Assembly (NCBI GenBank): GCA_964035575.1
Contig: OZ037907.1
Span: 1 to 64,000, forward strand
DNA length: 64,000 bases
Source: Rhynchopus sp. YZ270_cl-10
Lineage: Eukaryota > Euglenozoa > Diplonemea > Diplonemida > Diplonemidae
Reading direction: 5' to 3'
The position numbers and the translations under genes were made by a program. Under the pieces are notes generated by a model. The model searched no databases and was not told where the DNA came from. It saw only the letters and a list, made by a program, of their open reading frames with translations. Of this stretch, positions 22,064-31,315 are shown piece after piece. Every line of letters starts with the position of its first letter. The stretch's first letter is position 1.

Positions 22064-22229
22064 TTACCACTATCTAAAGAAGACTATGTAAGGGACAATG
22101 GGAAACATCAAAATTTCTACAAAAAGGGTTACAAAAAAAAGGGGGATGAGGAAAGGTGAACATGGGAACTAAAAAGGGGGAGCGTCAAAACCAAGAGAAT
22201 TGGGTGTAACGGTTACTTTTCTTCTACCC

Positions 22230-23849
22230 TCAGTAGTACGGCGGGATGCGTGTTGGGGAGCGGTAGCGGACCTGCGATGTGAGAAGGGGTCCAGACATGG
22301 ACCCTGCACGTGGTGAGGCGCCTACTGTGTGTCCTGCGACGAGGACGAGGGGTGGTGGGGGGAGGGTGTGCGGCACGCGGCACTGGTCTGCGAGGGCAAT
22401 GAGCCTACTGTAGTCACCTGCGAGCTCGCCAGGGTCGGAGACGTTGAGCACGCTGCCGGTTTGGTCGTAGAGCACCCCGTTGGTGTACTGCACAGACGTC
22501 ACGATGGCGGTGCTCTCACCCTGCACGCGCCACAGACGCAGTGTCCCCAGGTGGTCCTCCATCGCAGTGAACTCCATCCTCGTCGCTTTGTTGTTCGGCG
22601 ACGGCGACATCTCCGGGCGTGACCGCAGCCTATCGTTCGTAGGCGATGCTGCCTGCGGTGAAGCGCTCCCCACACGCTCCTCGCGCTTCGGGCTCGACTG
22701 AATGATCTTCGTCAGCATCCCCTTCGTCTGGTGCAGCTTCACATGGTTCTCCCACCCCACCCCCGCACTCCCCAGAATCGCCTCCTGCGCTTTGGTCAGC
22801 TTCGCGTCAAGGCTGCGCAGTGAGATGTCCTTCTCGATGACCTGCTGCTTCAGTGCATGTATCTCGTTCTGGTATGGACGCACGTCTGAGATGGAGGCCA
22901 CGGGGGCAGCCTTCTGTGTGGCAGGAGCAGGTCCGTCGGAGTGGCTCGTGACTCGAGACACCATCTCTACAGGCACGCCTGGCTGTGCGATCTGGCTCTG
23001 TGCCGCGGCGAGCGCCTTTTCGAGGTCTTTGATACGTTCCTGTGTGGTGTTTTGTTTGAAAATTTTGGTGATCGTGTTCCATACATTCTTCTCGCCAATA
23101 AGCTCCGAGTCGTGGTGGTGGACCTGCTCCGACGTCTCCGACTTGTAGTGGCTCTTCTTCTTTTTGTCCTTCTTCGCAGCCTCTGCCTGCGTCTTCCACT
23201 TCTTCGCGTCGTCCTGCGACTCCTTCAGGAGCTTCTCAAGCTCCTTCACTCTGAGCGCCTTTTGGTGCACCTCTTCTTGGAAGCGGTGGATCTTTGCGTC
23301 TTGGTTGCCGCTGGCGAGGAGGCGCTGGAGGGACTCGATTTGTGCCTTGAGTTTTTCGTTCTCGCGCATGACTTCGCCGACGGAGGGGGCTGCGCTGTGG
23401 TGGCTGATCTGGCTGGGCACGCGAGCGAAGCCTTGGCTGACTACGCTGACGACTTCCTCTAAGTCGCCCGCAGCAGAGGCGGCTGTGGCCTGGCTGCCTT
23501 TGCGCGAGAGGTGCACAGAGGCTGCCTGGCTGCCTCTGCTGTGGATGCTTGCATTCGACTCCTTGCGGCCCAGCGGCGACGCAACGCTGTCCACTGCAGG
23601 CTCCGACCGCCCCGACTTAGCAAGCGGCGATGACACCTGCTCCTTCAAATTCAGAGCACCCTTCTCCGTCCCTGGCTGCGATGCCCTGCTGGCAGCAGGG
23701 CTGCTTGCGCCAATCGGCTCCTTCAGGTCGGGTGCGAGCGGCGACGCAGGTGCCTTCGAGGTAGCTGCAGACGGCGCCGCCTGCGGCTCAGAAGGCGACT
23801 CAGTGCGCTGCACCTTGCGCAGGGACGCGCCAAATGGGTTCTCGGACAT
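22230..23849 (-). CDS. Coiled-coil hypothetical protein, 539 aa
   Basis: Starts at the ATG at 23849 (MSENPFGASL). Residues 1-150 are Ser/Ala/Pro-rich with repeated SPLA and GSQA(A/T)A motifs and are probably disordered. Residues about 165-245 (VMRENEKLKAQIESLQRLL, VKELEKLLKESQ) and 260-290 have coiled-coil heptads; a basic KKDKKKKSHYKSE segment follows the first coil. A further coil spans about 325-365. The last 120 residues contain a compact-looking part (LGTLRLWRVQGESTAIVTSV, LNVSDPGELAGDYSRLIALA) that could be a small beta domain, then a Pro/Arg tail ending IPPYY. It may be a structural or cytoskeleton-associated protein; the family is not recognised. Confidence 0.8.
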   Translation of the reverse strand: MSENPFGASLRKVQRTESPSEPQAAPSAATSKAPASPLAPDLKEPIGASSPAASRASQPGTEKGALNLKEQVSSPLAKSGRSEPAVDSVASPLGRKESNASIHSRGSQAASVHLSRKGSQATAASAAGDLEEVVSVVSQGFARVPSQISHHSAAPSVGEVMRENEKLKAQIESLQRLLASGNQDAKIHRFQEEVHQKALRVKELEKLLKESQDDAKKWKTQAEAAKKDKKKKSHYKSETSEQVHHHDSELIGEKNVWNTITKIFKQNTTQERIKDLEKALAAAQSQIAQPGVPVEMVSRVTSHSDGPAPATQKAAPVASISDVRPYQNEIHALKQQVIEKDISLRSLDAKLTKAQEAILGSAGVGWENHVKLHQTKGMLTKIIQSSPKREERVGSASPQAASPTNDRLRSRPEMSPSPNNKATRMEFTAMEDHLGTLRLWRVQGESTAIVTSVQYTNGVLYDQTGSVLNVSDPGELAGDYSRLIALADQCRVPHTLPPPPLVLVAGHTVGASPRAGSMSGPLLTSQVRYRSPTRIPPYY

Positions 23850-24155
23850 TTGAGGTTGTGGTGTGGGTGGGAGGGGGTGCTATCTGATGGGTAAGAGGTT
23901 GAGGAGGTTTGATCGAGCAGTTTTTCATTGTGAAAAGTGTCTTTCTTTTCTATTTTTTTAAATGGACAGCTCTATTTACATTCTATGAAAAAATAATTCA
24001 TGTAACACTCTCTCCCTTGCAGCTCAAAAGAAAAATTGAACTGCTGAATATGCCCCACGCATATTGCGCGAAACGACATGGGAGTTGCAAATATACATGG
24101 TGTAGTGAGGTCGAGCGAGGTCCTCTCTGGAGAGGAATAGTCTGCAGAAAAAGCA
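23850..24155. other. Intergenic region
   Basis: Short spacer with a pyrimidine tract on the plus strand. No feature recognised. Confidence 0.5.
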
Positions 24156-24779
24156 CTAAATATCGTCGTCAAGCCCTTCCTCCATCAGACTCCTCTCCAC
24201 GGGCGTGCTCTGCGGCACCTCCTCCACTCGCCTTTCCGGTGGTGGTGGCAATCCTTCGTACACAGGCCCAAAGCGGACGGGGCGCTTCTCCAGGGGCGGG
24301 AGTGGCGGGAGCGGCTTGTACACTGCGTTGGGGGCGTGGCGCTGTGGGGGGGCGGTGTACTTCTTGACCATCTTGAAGCCGGCGTGGACGTTCTGCGGGG
24401 CAGGGAGAACCGACTGGGGCATTTCCTCATGCCAGACACGGTCACGTGAAAGTGGTGTCGAGAGTGGCTCGCTGCCGGGCTGCGGCACGTTGCTGTACGC
24501 AGGTGAACGCGAAGGCGACGCAACGCTTCCAACGTACATCGGCCCTGTCGTGAGACGTACGTAACAGTCTGTCTTCGCAACAGGCGCCTGCGGTGTGCGC
24601 ACGGAACGCACGCTCGATACAGACAGCGGCTCCACACCAGTGGGGGGGCGCAGCGGCGTGGTCAGAAGACTGCCACTCCCACTCACATCGTCGAAGCACA
24701 CTGCACTGCCGCGTAACGCCATCGGAGAGAGGACAGTGTATCTTACCAAAGCAGCATTTGTGGTAGTTGTCCTGGTCAT
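24156..24779 (-). CDS. Pro-rich hypothetical protein, 207 aa
   Basis: ATG at 24779. The protein is rich in Pro, Ser and Arg with PLPPLPPLEKRPVRFGPVYEG near residue 165 and an acidic end (EEGLDDDI). No signal peptide, membrane segment or known domain is visible. The high GC and third-position bias match the neighbouring real genes. It could be a scaffold or a cytoskeleton-associated protein; this is a guess. Confidence 0.65.
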   Translation of the reverse strand: MTRTTTTNAALVRYTVLSPMALRGSAVCFDDVSGSGSLLTTPLRPPTGVEPLSVSSVRSVRTPQAPVAKTDCYVRLTTGPMYVGSVASPSRSPAYSNVPQPGSEPLSTPLSRDRVWHEEMPQSVLPAPQNVHAGFKMVKKYTAPPQRHAPNAVYKPLPPLPPLEKRPVRFGPVYEGLPPPPERRVEEVPQSTPVERSLMEEGLDDDI

Positions 24780-25379
24780 ATAGGCTTAAGGTGAGAGATG
24801 AGAGATGAGGGAAGGAAAGTGGAAAAAAGGTGGGGCGAACCGGGGGTGTTGCGGTTTGTAGTATCGACGATACGTGATGACAGGAAACACAAAAAAAAAA
24901 TTGACTTGAAAGACAAAGCCGACAGTGTACCTTGGGACCTGACCGGTGCACCAAACAATAAAAAAATGTGAAAATGAATGCCTCTGGTACACACATAAAA
25001 AAGATAGAGTTGAGTTGTGTGTATGCAGGTGCTGAGAACCACTGCCCCCTCTGCCATCTCTAAAATGTATCAGAGATACGGCAAAGTAGGAAGGTCTCTG
25101 TTTTTTTTGTAAATATTTACACGCCTTTTCTACGTACTAATATGTGTACCTGCCGTCCCTGAAGAAGGAGGAGTTGAAGGTACTCTGGATGTCGCTTTCT
25201 CAGGACAACAAACGTAAACCCAATGCTGGAAAAGCACCTTGCGTCCATGGAAGGACAGTAGCACACAGGGTGAGGACAGCTTCAAGTAATTGAGAGGCTT
25301 CATCACTAAGTAAGAGATAAGTCGGTAAGATGGTACTAAGTCTCACGGACACGCCATCAATAAAAAAAAAACAATGAGC
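24780..25379. other. Intergenic region with a short shared repeat
   Basis: Contains the TTGACTTGAAA...CAGTGTACCTTGG repeat at 24901-24948 and a degenerate hairpin-family sequence near 24970 (ATGCCTCTGGTACACACAT). Otherwise nothing. Confidence 0.5.
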
Positions 25380-28193
25380 TCACTCCGTAAGGAGGGATTT
25401 TTGCCCAAAGCTGACGAAACTCATGGTACGCGATGGTGCGTGAATAAGTGCTTCGCTCAGCTCCCCAGACACAACGTACACGCCGTCCTTGGTGTGCGGT
25501 GTCAGCACCTTGCGCAGGTTCGGAGGAAGCGACGTCTCGACAGGCGGCTCGTAAAGGAAAAAGCTGCCGTCCGCAATCGCATCTTCGCAGAGACGCCAGC
25601 TCCGTCGCACCGCACGACCCATCACAGTCACAAAGCGGTGGTTGCGAGCACCAACCTCTCCGTGGTGCACAGGCCCACTCACAATACCCCCACCCTGCAA
25701 TGCAGGCATCGATCGAAGGTGCTGTGCAAACCGAAGTGCGTTCTCTATGTGCGCTGGTGCAGCATGTGTCAAGTTCCACCCGATGCAGACAAAGCTACCC
25801 ATCAGCGACACGAGTCTCCCGCCACTTCTATCAAGTGCTGCCGTCAGGGTCAGTAGCACTGTGCTCATACTGCGCAATGATGACAGATGACCTTCATCTG
25901 GAACACTTGCCACAACCACCCCTACCGTTGCCACACAACCCGAAGCTGACAACACTGTCCTAGTCGACGTCACTGAAGTTGCAGATGCTGCTGACGAGAG
26001 TGGGGACACCGACACCACATCGAAGTTGTCCTCAAGGCTTATCAAAGGGTTTGTGTCGCGACCCCCAAGCGACTCAGGCAAGAGATGGCACACAGATGTT
26101 TCGCAGGTAACACCCTTGAGCTGCAGCTGCTTCGTTGCACCTCGTATCACACCGCAAGGACCACCCTCAGCATCCCACAGCAAAGCGCATATCGCCACAG
26201 CACCTGGTGTGCACGTGCTCTCAAGACGCGAAGCCACGTTCACTGTGTGGCCGAAGTAGTCCGTCCGTCCCGTCAGTGTGTTCATCTCGACAGACACAGG
26301 GCCGCTGTTCACCCCAATCCGCACTGTCAGCCCACGCCACAGCGTGCTCGCGTCAGTACACAGGTGGCACTCCAGAAGCGAGGGCGGCCAGTCCGCCACA
26401 TGCAAGCGTTCGTGCACACGCAACCCAAACTCCACACCTTGAAGCGTCGTGTCAAAGGCCACCATGAAGGCGTCGCCTATTGTCTTCACCTCGTACCCAT
26501 CGAACTCGTCCATTGTGTCCCGCATCACAGCGTTGTGGATCTGCAGTGCCTCGCACATTCCCTCAGGCACAGCCTCCCATATCGATGTTGACGAGCGGAT
26601 GTCTGTGAACACAACTGTTGCCTCCCCGTTCTCTTGTCCTGGCGGTGCCCGCATCCTGCGCGTATTGCCTTCGCCCAGCACACTCTTCCCTTCAAACAAC
26701 GCACCTGGGAGGAACGTCTTGTACTCACCCAGGCTCGTGATCGAGAAGAGCATCCCGTTCACAAGGTTCTGCACCTGCGTGACGGCCACGCCCCGCGTGC
26801 ACGCCTTGTTCGTCGCCACCAGCGCCTCCTCCAGCTCCATGCACTGCAGGCTCTGCATTGCTTCCGAGAGTCTCCCAAGCGGCAGACCCACAAGAAGCAC
26901 CTCCAACGTCGCCAGCACTGCGTCAAGCAGGAGGACTGCCGCTGAAAACCCTGCCAGAAGGTACAGTGCGTGACGCACCTGTGCTTCGATTGTCGACACG
27001 GGACGGATCCAGAGGATGGTTGTGTCCAGGCCACGGCCACCGTAGGAAGGAACAAAACGGAATATATGTTTCTTTCTTATGAAGTACTCCTCCCCGTCGA
27101 GCGTGGCCATGGTGAAGACTTCTTCTTTGTCCTTTGTCTTTTCCCAGGCGTCCTGCACCCTTTGCGTCATGTGTGCAATTGTTACAATGCAGGCTTCCTT
27201 TGGTGGGTTCTGCACGCCGTAGTACGCAACACAGGCCTTATCGATCATGGAGTGGTTTGAGGACGTGGCGTACACCAACAGGAAGTGAGGGTCCAGCACC
27301 ACCACCTCTGTGTCGGCGTGGGTCTTGCCGTATGTTGCCACCACAGCCTCCCAGGACGTGAACATGAAGAAGCCACTGACGGTGATGTCCTTGTACGCAG
27401 ACCACGGGTGTGGCGGGGGCGGTGTCGGGAACACTAAATCAAATGACGCGTACACGTACGGGTTACCGTCCGATGCGTACCACGTGGAGGGGTCTCGCCA
27501 CCGATGTACCAGCGCACCCCTGCTGTCAGACGTCCACCCAGTACGCGAGCCGTTCTGTATGGGAGCCACGTAGTACGCCTCAAGCACATCCCACTGGTAG
27601 AGGTACGCCACCGTGTTCCCAAACTCATCGACGCTGCTCACCACTGTGTCGGTCCTGTGGCCGTACCGTGCTGCGGGGAGGTGCTTCCCAGAGGTGGCCC
27701 AGGCGTACTCACGCCCGCCGTCTGCCTTGAGGTCGTACCAGTGGCTGGTGTGGATGCTGGACCAGTCTGATTCGTTCGGTGCGAGCACAGCCATGGAAAT
27801 GCTGTAAAGGTGTTTGCTCTCGCGGACGCTGCTGAAGGTGTGATGACGCAGGAGCTCGACCCACGTTGCTACGTCGTCCTCGGCGACAGTGAGGTGGCCG
27901 TTCGCGTCTTGCGCAATGATGTCACGCGACTTAATGAGCGAAGTGTTGAAGAAGCGGTACATCCGATACACCGCGTCCTCCGTCTCCTCAATGCTCTTCA
28001 TGATCTCGATCTGCAGGCTGTTGCACTCCGCCCTCGACACCTCCGCAATGGTGTCCTCCAGCGCCGCTGTCGACTCAAAGTACATCATCAGCCCGCCCCC
28101 CACAGAGGCCAGTGTTGAGAACCCTGTCGCAGCCAGAATCATTACTGTCAAATTAATGCTCACCTTCGGCTGAACACTACAATCAAACGCCAT
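25380..28193 (-). CDS. Receptor-type adenylate cyclase, copy 2
   Basis: 937 aa from the ATG at 28193 (MAFDCSVQPKVS); the frame extends upstream only from a TTG. The layout equals copy 1: membrane segment, sensor region, second membrane segment (about 407-440), catalytic domain with VFTDIRSSTS (about 526), VKTIGDAFM and GRTDYFGHTVNVASRLES intact, then a degenerate second cyclase domain. Substrate residues Lys and Asp predict cAMP synthesis. The first 80 residues, the catalytic region and the second cyclase-like domain are nearly identical to copy 1, down to the DNA, while the sensor (about 80-400) and the linker after the catalytic domain are clearly different. It therefore probably senses a different ligand through the same output. 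Confidence 0.9.
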   Translation of the reverse strand: MAFDCSVQPKVSINLTVMILAATGFSTLASVGGGLMMYFESTAALEDTIAEVSRAECNSLQIEIMKSIEETEDAVYRMYRFFNTSLIKSRDIIAQDANGHLTVAEDDVATWVELLRHHTFSSVRESKHLYSISMAVLAPNESDWSSIHTSHWYDLKADGGREYAWATSGKHLPAARYGHRTDTVVSSVDEFGNTVAYLYQWDVLEAYYVAPIQNGSRTGWTSDSRGALVHRWRDPSTWYASDGNPYVYASFDLVFPTPPPPHPWSAYKDITVSGFFMFTSWEAVVATYGKTHADTEVVVLDPHFLLVYATSSNHSMIDKACVAYYGVQNPPKEACIVTIAHMTQRVQDAWEKTKDKEEVFTMATLDGEEYFIRKKHIFRFVPSYGGRGLDTTILWIRPVSTIEAQVRHALYLLAGFSAAVLLLDAVLATLEVLLVGLPLGRLSEAMQSLQCMELEEALVATNKACTRGVAVTQVQNLVNGMLFSITSLGEYKTFLPGALFEGKSVLGEGNTRRMRAPPGQENGEATVVFTDIRSSTSIWEAVPEGMCEALQIHNAVMRDTMDEFDGYEVKTIGDAFMVAFDTTLQGVEFGLRVHERLHVADWPPSLLECHLCTDASTLWRGLTVRIGVNSGPVSVEMNTLTGRTDYFGHTVNVASRLESTCTPGAVAICALLWDAEGGPCGVIRGATKQLQLKGVTCETSVCHLLPESLGGRDTNPLISLEDNFDVVSVSPLSSAASATSVTSTRTVLSASGCVATVGVVVASVPDEGHLSSLRSMSTVLLTLTAALDRSGGRLVSLMGSFVCIGWNLTHAAPAHIENALRFAQHLRSMPALQGGGIVSGPVHHGEVGARNHRFVTVMGRAVRRSWRLCEDAIADGSFFLYEPPVETSLPPNLRKVLTPHTKDGVYVVSGELSEALIHAPSRTMSFVSFGQKSLLTE

Positions 28194-28345
28194 CTTTAAT
28201 TTTGATGCTGTGATATAGGGGGGTTTGCGGACGGGGGAAAAGGTAATCAAAATGACTTTATTTTTCTTTCAAATACAATTTGTATCCCCAAAACCCTCTG
28301 ACTGAATGAACCAGGGTTAAACAACCCTCCCCATCACCCCTTTTT

Positions 28346-29671
28346 TTACCGAGGAAGCAGATCGACGCACACTGCGTCGGGAATGACGATGCTTCGGACG
28401 ACCTTGAGCGACGGCGTGCGGGCGGGGTTGTCCTCGTAGCTGAGGAGCACTGCGGGGAACGTCGTGCACCCTTTGCAGTATTGCTTCGCCCAGGCGGAAA
28501 AGAATCCCGTGGACGCGAAGATCGTGCCTTGGGGACCTGCACGGATGCGGCAGGGCCCTGGTACAGGAAGAGCAACACGCGCTATGAGCACGGGCGACTC
28601 CCTGTCAGCAATGTCGTACATCCGCACATCCCCATGCACCCACTGCGCAATGAACAGCGACGTCTGCCCCGGGGAAAGACACATCCCCGTGCTCATGCCC
28701 TGCTGCATGCCGTCACCCCCACGCTTCTGCGGAATATCAATCACCTTCTCCGCGCGCGCAGCACCACCACTCAACGTGAAGTAGAAAATCGTTGTCGCCG
28801 GACAGCACGCCGTATACCCACACACCTCCCCTGCCCCCGCGCCCCTTGACAGCAACACATGCTGCACCGGCGCTACCCCCTCGGGGCCGAGGTCACAGGT
28901 CTGCACCAACCCACCCTCCTCCAAATCCCAGAAGTGCAGTGTCGAGCCATAACCACCCTGCGCAACATGCCGCATATTGCACCCAGTCAGGTAGTGCTGT
29001 GCTCCCGACCATTCGGACGACACTACAATGCTACTGTTCGGCGCGACAGCAACACACCCAGGTAGGGTCGGTCCGTTCCGCCCCGACAGCGTCTTTGTCA
29101 CACACAAAGACGAACACTCGATCTGCAGCACCGAAGTGTCTCCCGAGACCAGCACGCTGTCAGGGTAGGCAGCGTTCAGCGCACAACAACGCAACACTGC
29201 GGCCGCACTGTCTGCGAGGGAGACGGTGCCTTTGCGCGTCAGCGTGGGGGCGGAGCCGGAGGCAGTCGCCTCAGTTACCTCGAACACATGAAGGGCGAGC
29301 GCGTTGATCGCAACGACGCAGACATACACGTTGCTTTGCGTTGTGCACAGGTCTGAGTACACATCGTTGTCGTCAAGCGTTGTGAGGCGATGATGCTGTC
29401 GCTGTGTCGCGCTGTCGTCAACGTGCACAATGCATGACAACGCAGGAGGCTTGCCTTGGCATAGGGCAAAGCTACCCATAGGAGGGGAAACACCTGTTCT
29501 TCTTCTGTGGATGGGTGGGGAAGGATTCGGTGAAGCTGTCGCCTCACCACACTTGAACACAACCTCCCCCTCCCCTTTCTGCGGTGCGGGTGGTGTCTCC
29601 TGCGCTGTGTCAGGCTTGTACTCCTTGAAGTCGTGCTTTCCCTGGTGCCGGTCACCCATCCTCATTCGCAT
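28346..29671 (-). CDS. SELENBP1-like (methanethiol oxidase family) beta-propeller protein
   Basis: 441 aa; ATGs at 29671, 29665 and 29659 are in frame. The C-terminal two thirds follow selenium-binding protein 1: SIVVSSEWSGAQHYLTG, GGYGSTLHFWDLEEGGLVQT, EKVIDIPQKRG, LSPGQTSLFIAQWVHGDVR, MYDIADRESPVLIARV and STGFFSAWAKQYCKG all correspond to blocks I know from human SELENBP1 (SEWAAP, YGSHLYVWDW, NWLHGDLRQYDISDP, SLYSAWDKQFYP). The family's metal- or selenium-binding CSSC motif is not seen: the equivalent region reads HHRLTTLDDNDVYSDLCTT. So the fold is probably kept but methanethiol oxidase activity is uncertain. The N-terminal 60 residues are Pro-rich and unrelated. Confidence 0.8.
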   Translation of the reverse strand: MRMRMGDRHQGKHDFKEYKPDTAQETPPAPQKGEGEVVFKCGEATASPNPSPPIHRRRTGVSPPMGSFALCQGKPPALSCIVHVDDSATQRQHHRLTTLDDNDVYSDLCTTQSNVYVCVVAINALALHVFEVTEATASGSAPTLTRKGTVSLADSAAAVLRCCALNAAYPDSVLVSGDTSVLQIECSSLCVTKTLSGRNGPTLPGCVAVAPNSSIVVSSEWSGAQHYLTGCNMRHVAQGGYGSTLHFWDLEEGGLVQTCDLGPEGVAPVQHVLLSRGAGAGEVCGYTACCPATTIFYFTLSGGAARAEKVIDIPQKRGGDGMQQGMSTGMCLSPGQTSLFIAQWVHGDVRMYDIADRESPVLIARVALPVPGPCRIRAGPQGTIFASTGFFSAWAKQYCKGCTTFPAVLLSYEDNPARTPSLKVVRSIVIPDAVCVDLLPR

Positions 29672-30117
29672 TTCGCTTCTTGAATGAACCCTGAAATTCT
29701 TGAGTGAACCCTGTCCTCCTGTGTGTGGTGAGGTTCGCTTACATCCTAGAGGACAAAGTTGGGGTGTGCACGGGGTGGGGTCGTTTTGTGTGAGAATATG
29801 AGGAGGCCTGTTCCATCCTTTAATGATGGCTTAGATAGGTGTTCCGGCTATGAACTGTGGAAGACCTCCGAGCCCCATGAGGGTCACAACACAAAAAAAA
29901 CTCTATACACAACACCTGAAAACTGTGGTTCAGCCCAACGTTTACATTGGGTTGTTTAGGGTAGATAGGGCGGTTCCACCCAGAATAGCTCGTGTGTTGA
30001 CGAGGATATGTTGTACGTCATTATTGGCAGTAGGCAACAAAACGGAAGGTTTTTCAAAACCTTGCGCATCCCTGCAAGAGCAGTTTTGTGCCATCGAAAG
30101 AAAAGAAAAGTTGCAAA

Positions 30118-30146
30118 AGATAAATGTGCCTCTAGTGCACACATCT
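30118..30146 (-). repeat. Hairpin element, TGTGC class
   Basis: Inner stem TGTGC/GCACA, loop CTCTAGT (one change from the common loop), outer AGAT/ATCT. It is followed in the minus sense by CTTTTCTTTTCTTTCG. Confidence 0.75.
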
Positions 30147-30178
30147 TGTGTGTCATCGAAAGAAGAAGAAAAGCTTAT

Positions 30179-30217
30179 AAGATGACCCTAAGCCTCTCGT
30201 GCTTAGTCACCTTGAAA
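30179..30217 (-). repeat. Hairpin element, TAAGC class (best example)
   Basis: Outer arms AAGATGA and TCACCTT pair with one A-C mismatch; inner stem CTAAGC/GCTTAG is perfect; the loop is CTCTCGT. In the minus sense it is followed by GCTTTTCTTCTTCTTTCG and then by the neighbouring hairpin. Confidence 0.8.
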
Positions 30218-30423
30218 ACCGCACACAATGCATCAAAAGTGAGGTTCGTGAAGTGGGCAGTGCTAAATGCCTACAACAAAATCGGCAGACACAAGACACT
30301 GCTTCTTCCTCTGCTCTGGATGCATGGAATGCGTATCGAACAATGAGTACCTCATTGATATTACACACACGGATTCGGATGGGAGGAGGTTCTCTGCAAA
30401 CACAAGAAAAACTGTGGTTGTTG

Positions 30424-30477
30424 ATGCAGGCACCTCCGACTGACCCACGTACGATGCCAGCCATCCGGATGATAGCA
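30424..30477. repeat. Short interspersed repeat C, both halves joined
   Basis: Half 1 contains GGCACCTCCGACTGACCCAC and half 2 contains GATGCCAGCCATCCGGATGA. The same two halves occur 613 bp apart at 42352-42380 and 42994-43019, on either side of a plus-strand gene. Confidence 0.75.
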
Positions 30478-31315
30478 CAAAAGAAAAAGGGTTGTGTGTT
30501 ACCACATCCCGTTGTGGAAGCCAAGCAAACAGACCCGGTCTCAGAAAACCGGCCAAAAAAACCCCCCATACACACACGTATCTCACAATTATGTAAAGGA
30601 CAGCAGAGAAAAAAAAAACATTAGGTGTCCACGCGTACAAAGGAACATGGGCAGGTGGACCAACTTGAGAAGAAAGATTCGAAGCACAGCTACCCTTTAG
30701 CTCTCTATCTATTACGTGACTCACGTTTGGCACATTTTGTGAAGTATATGCTGTATGAACTAGTGTGGGTAGTGACTTAGGGCGTTTGTGCGCAGAAACT
30801 GTGCTGTGTGTGTGTCAAGGAAACTAAAATAACTTAAAAAAACAATAGCCAAATATCTAAACGGAAGACATAACAAAAGATACGTTCTACTCAGGAAGAA
30901 CCGAAGCCACAAAAAAGCATAAGACTGAAATGATGAATGAATGCACAGACATCTAATAAAATATGACTCGAAATACAAAAGCACTCTCGTGACTGTTATC
31001 TGGTGCACACTGCTAGTGGTGTCATTTCAATGGACGAAGGCACTCCCTACGACCACCAGAAACGAAAGAATAGTTGGCCACCTACTGGTGACCTGAGCCT
31101 CTAGTGTTTGACCAATGATTCGGCCCAAATCTGAGCGACATCATTGCTCACATAACACATCTTTCCCCAACAAAATGCCTATTGCTACTTGCTTTGCTTC
31201 TCTTTGGCAAGAACCACCCCCATGCCCCCACCTTCGCTTCTCTATCACAAAAAAAAATTACTCTAAAACGGGACGCCGTTTTCTTCTCGACCTTTCACAC
31301 ATTACATTTTTTTTT

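Larger units (their letters stand above)
21201..22229. other. Intergenic region carrying three hairpin elements
   Basis: AT-rich, with poly(A) and poly(T) runs. Apart from the hairpins listed separately (21546-21580, 21886-21919, 22033-22063) nothing gene-like is seen. Confidence 0.6.
29672..31315. other. 1.6-kb intergenic region with several short repeats
   Basis: Holds two adjacent hairpin elements (30118-30146, 30179-30217), a copy of the CACCTCCGACTGACCCACG repeat (30424-30477) and a family B repeat (30963-31010). The unit ATCGAAAGAA plus pyrimidine/purine tract is itself repeated twice (near 30093 and 30155). No coding gene seen. Confidence 0.6.

Noticed and set aside
25280-25320. Minus-oriented hairpin-family copy (TTGAGAGGCTTC)
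   Set aside because: Only the loop-like part matches; the arms do not pair, so the one-orientation rule is not broken by it.
29850-29910. Another repeat C copy (ACCTCCGAGCCCCATG)
   Set aside because: Only eight or so bases match the repeat; probably chance.
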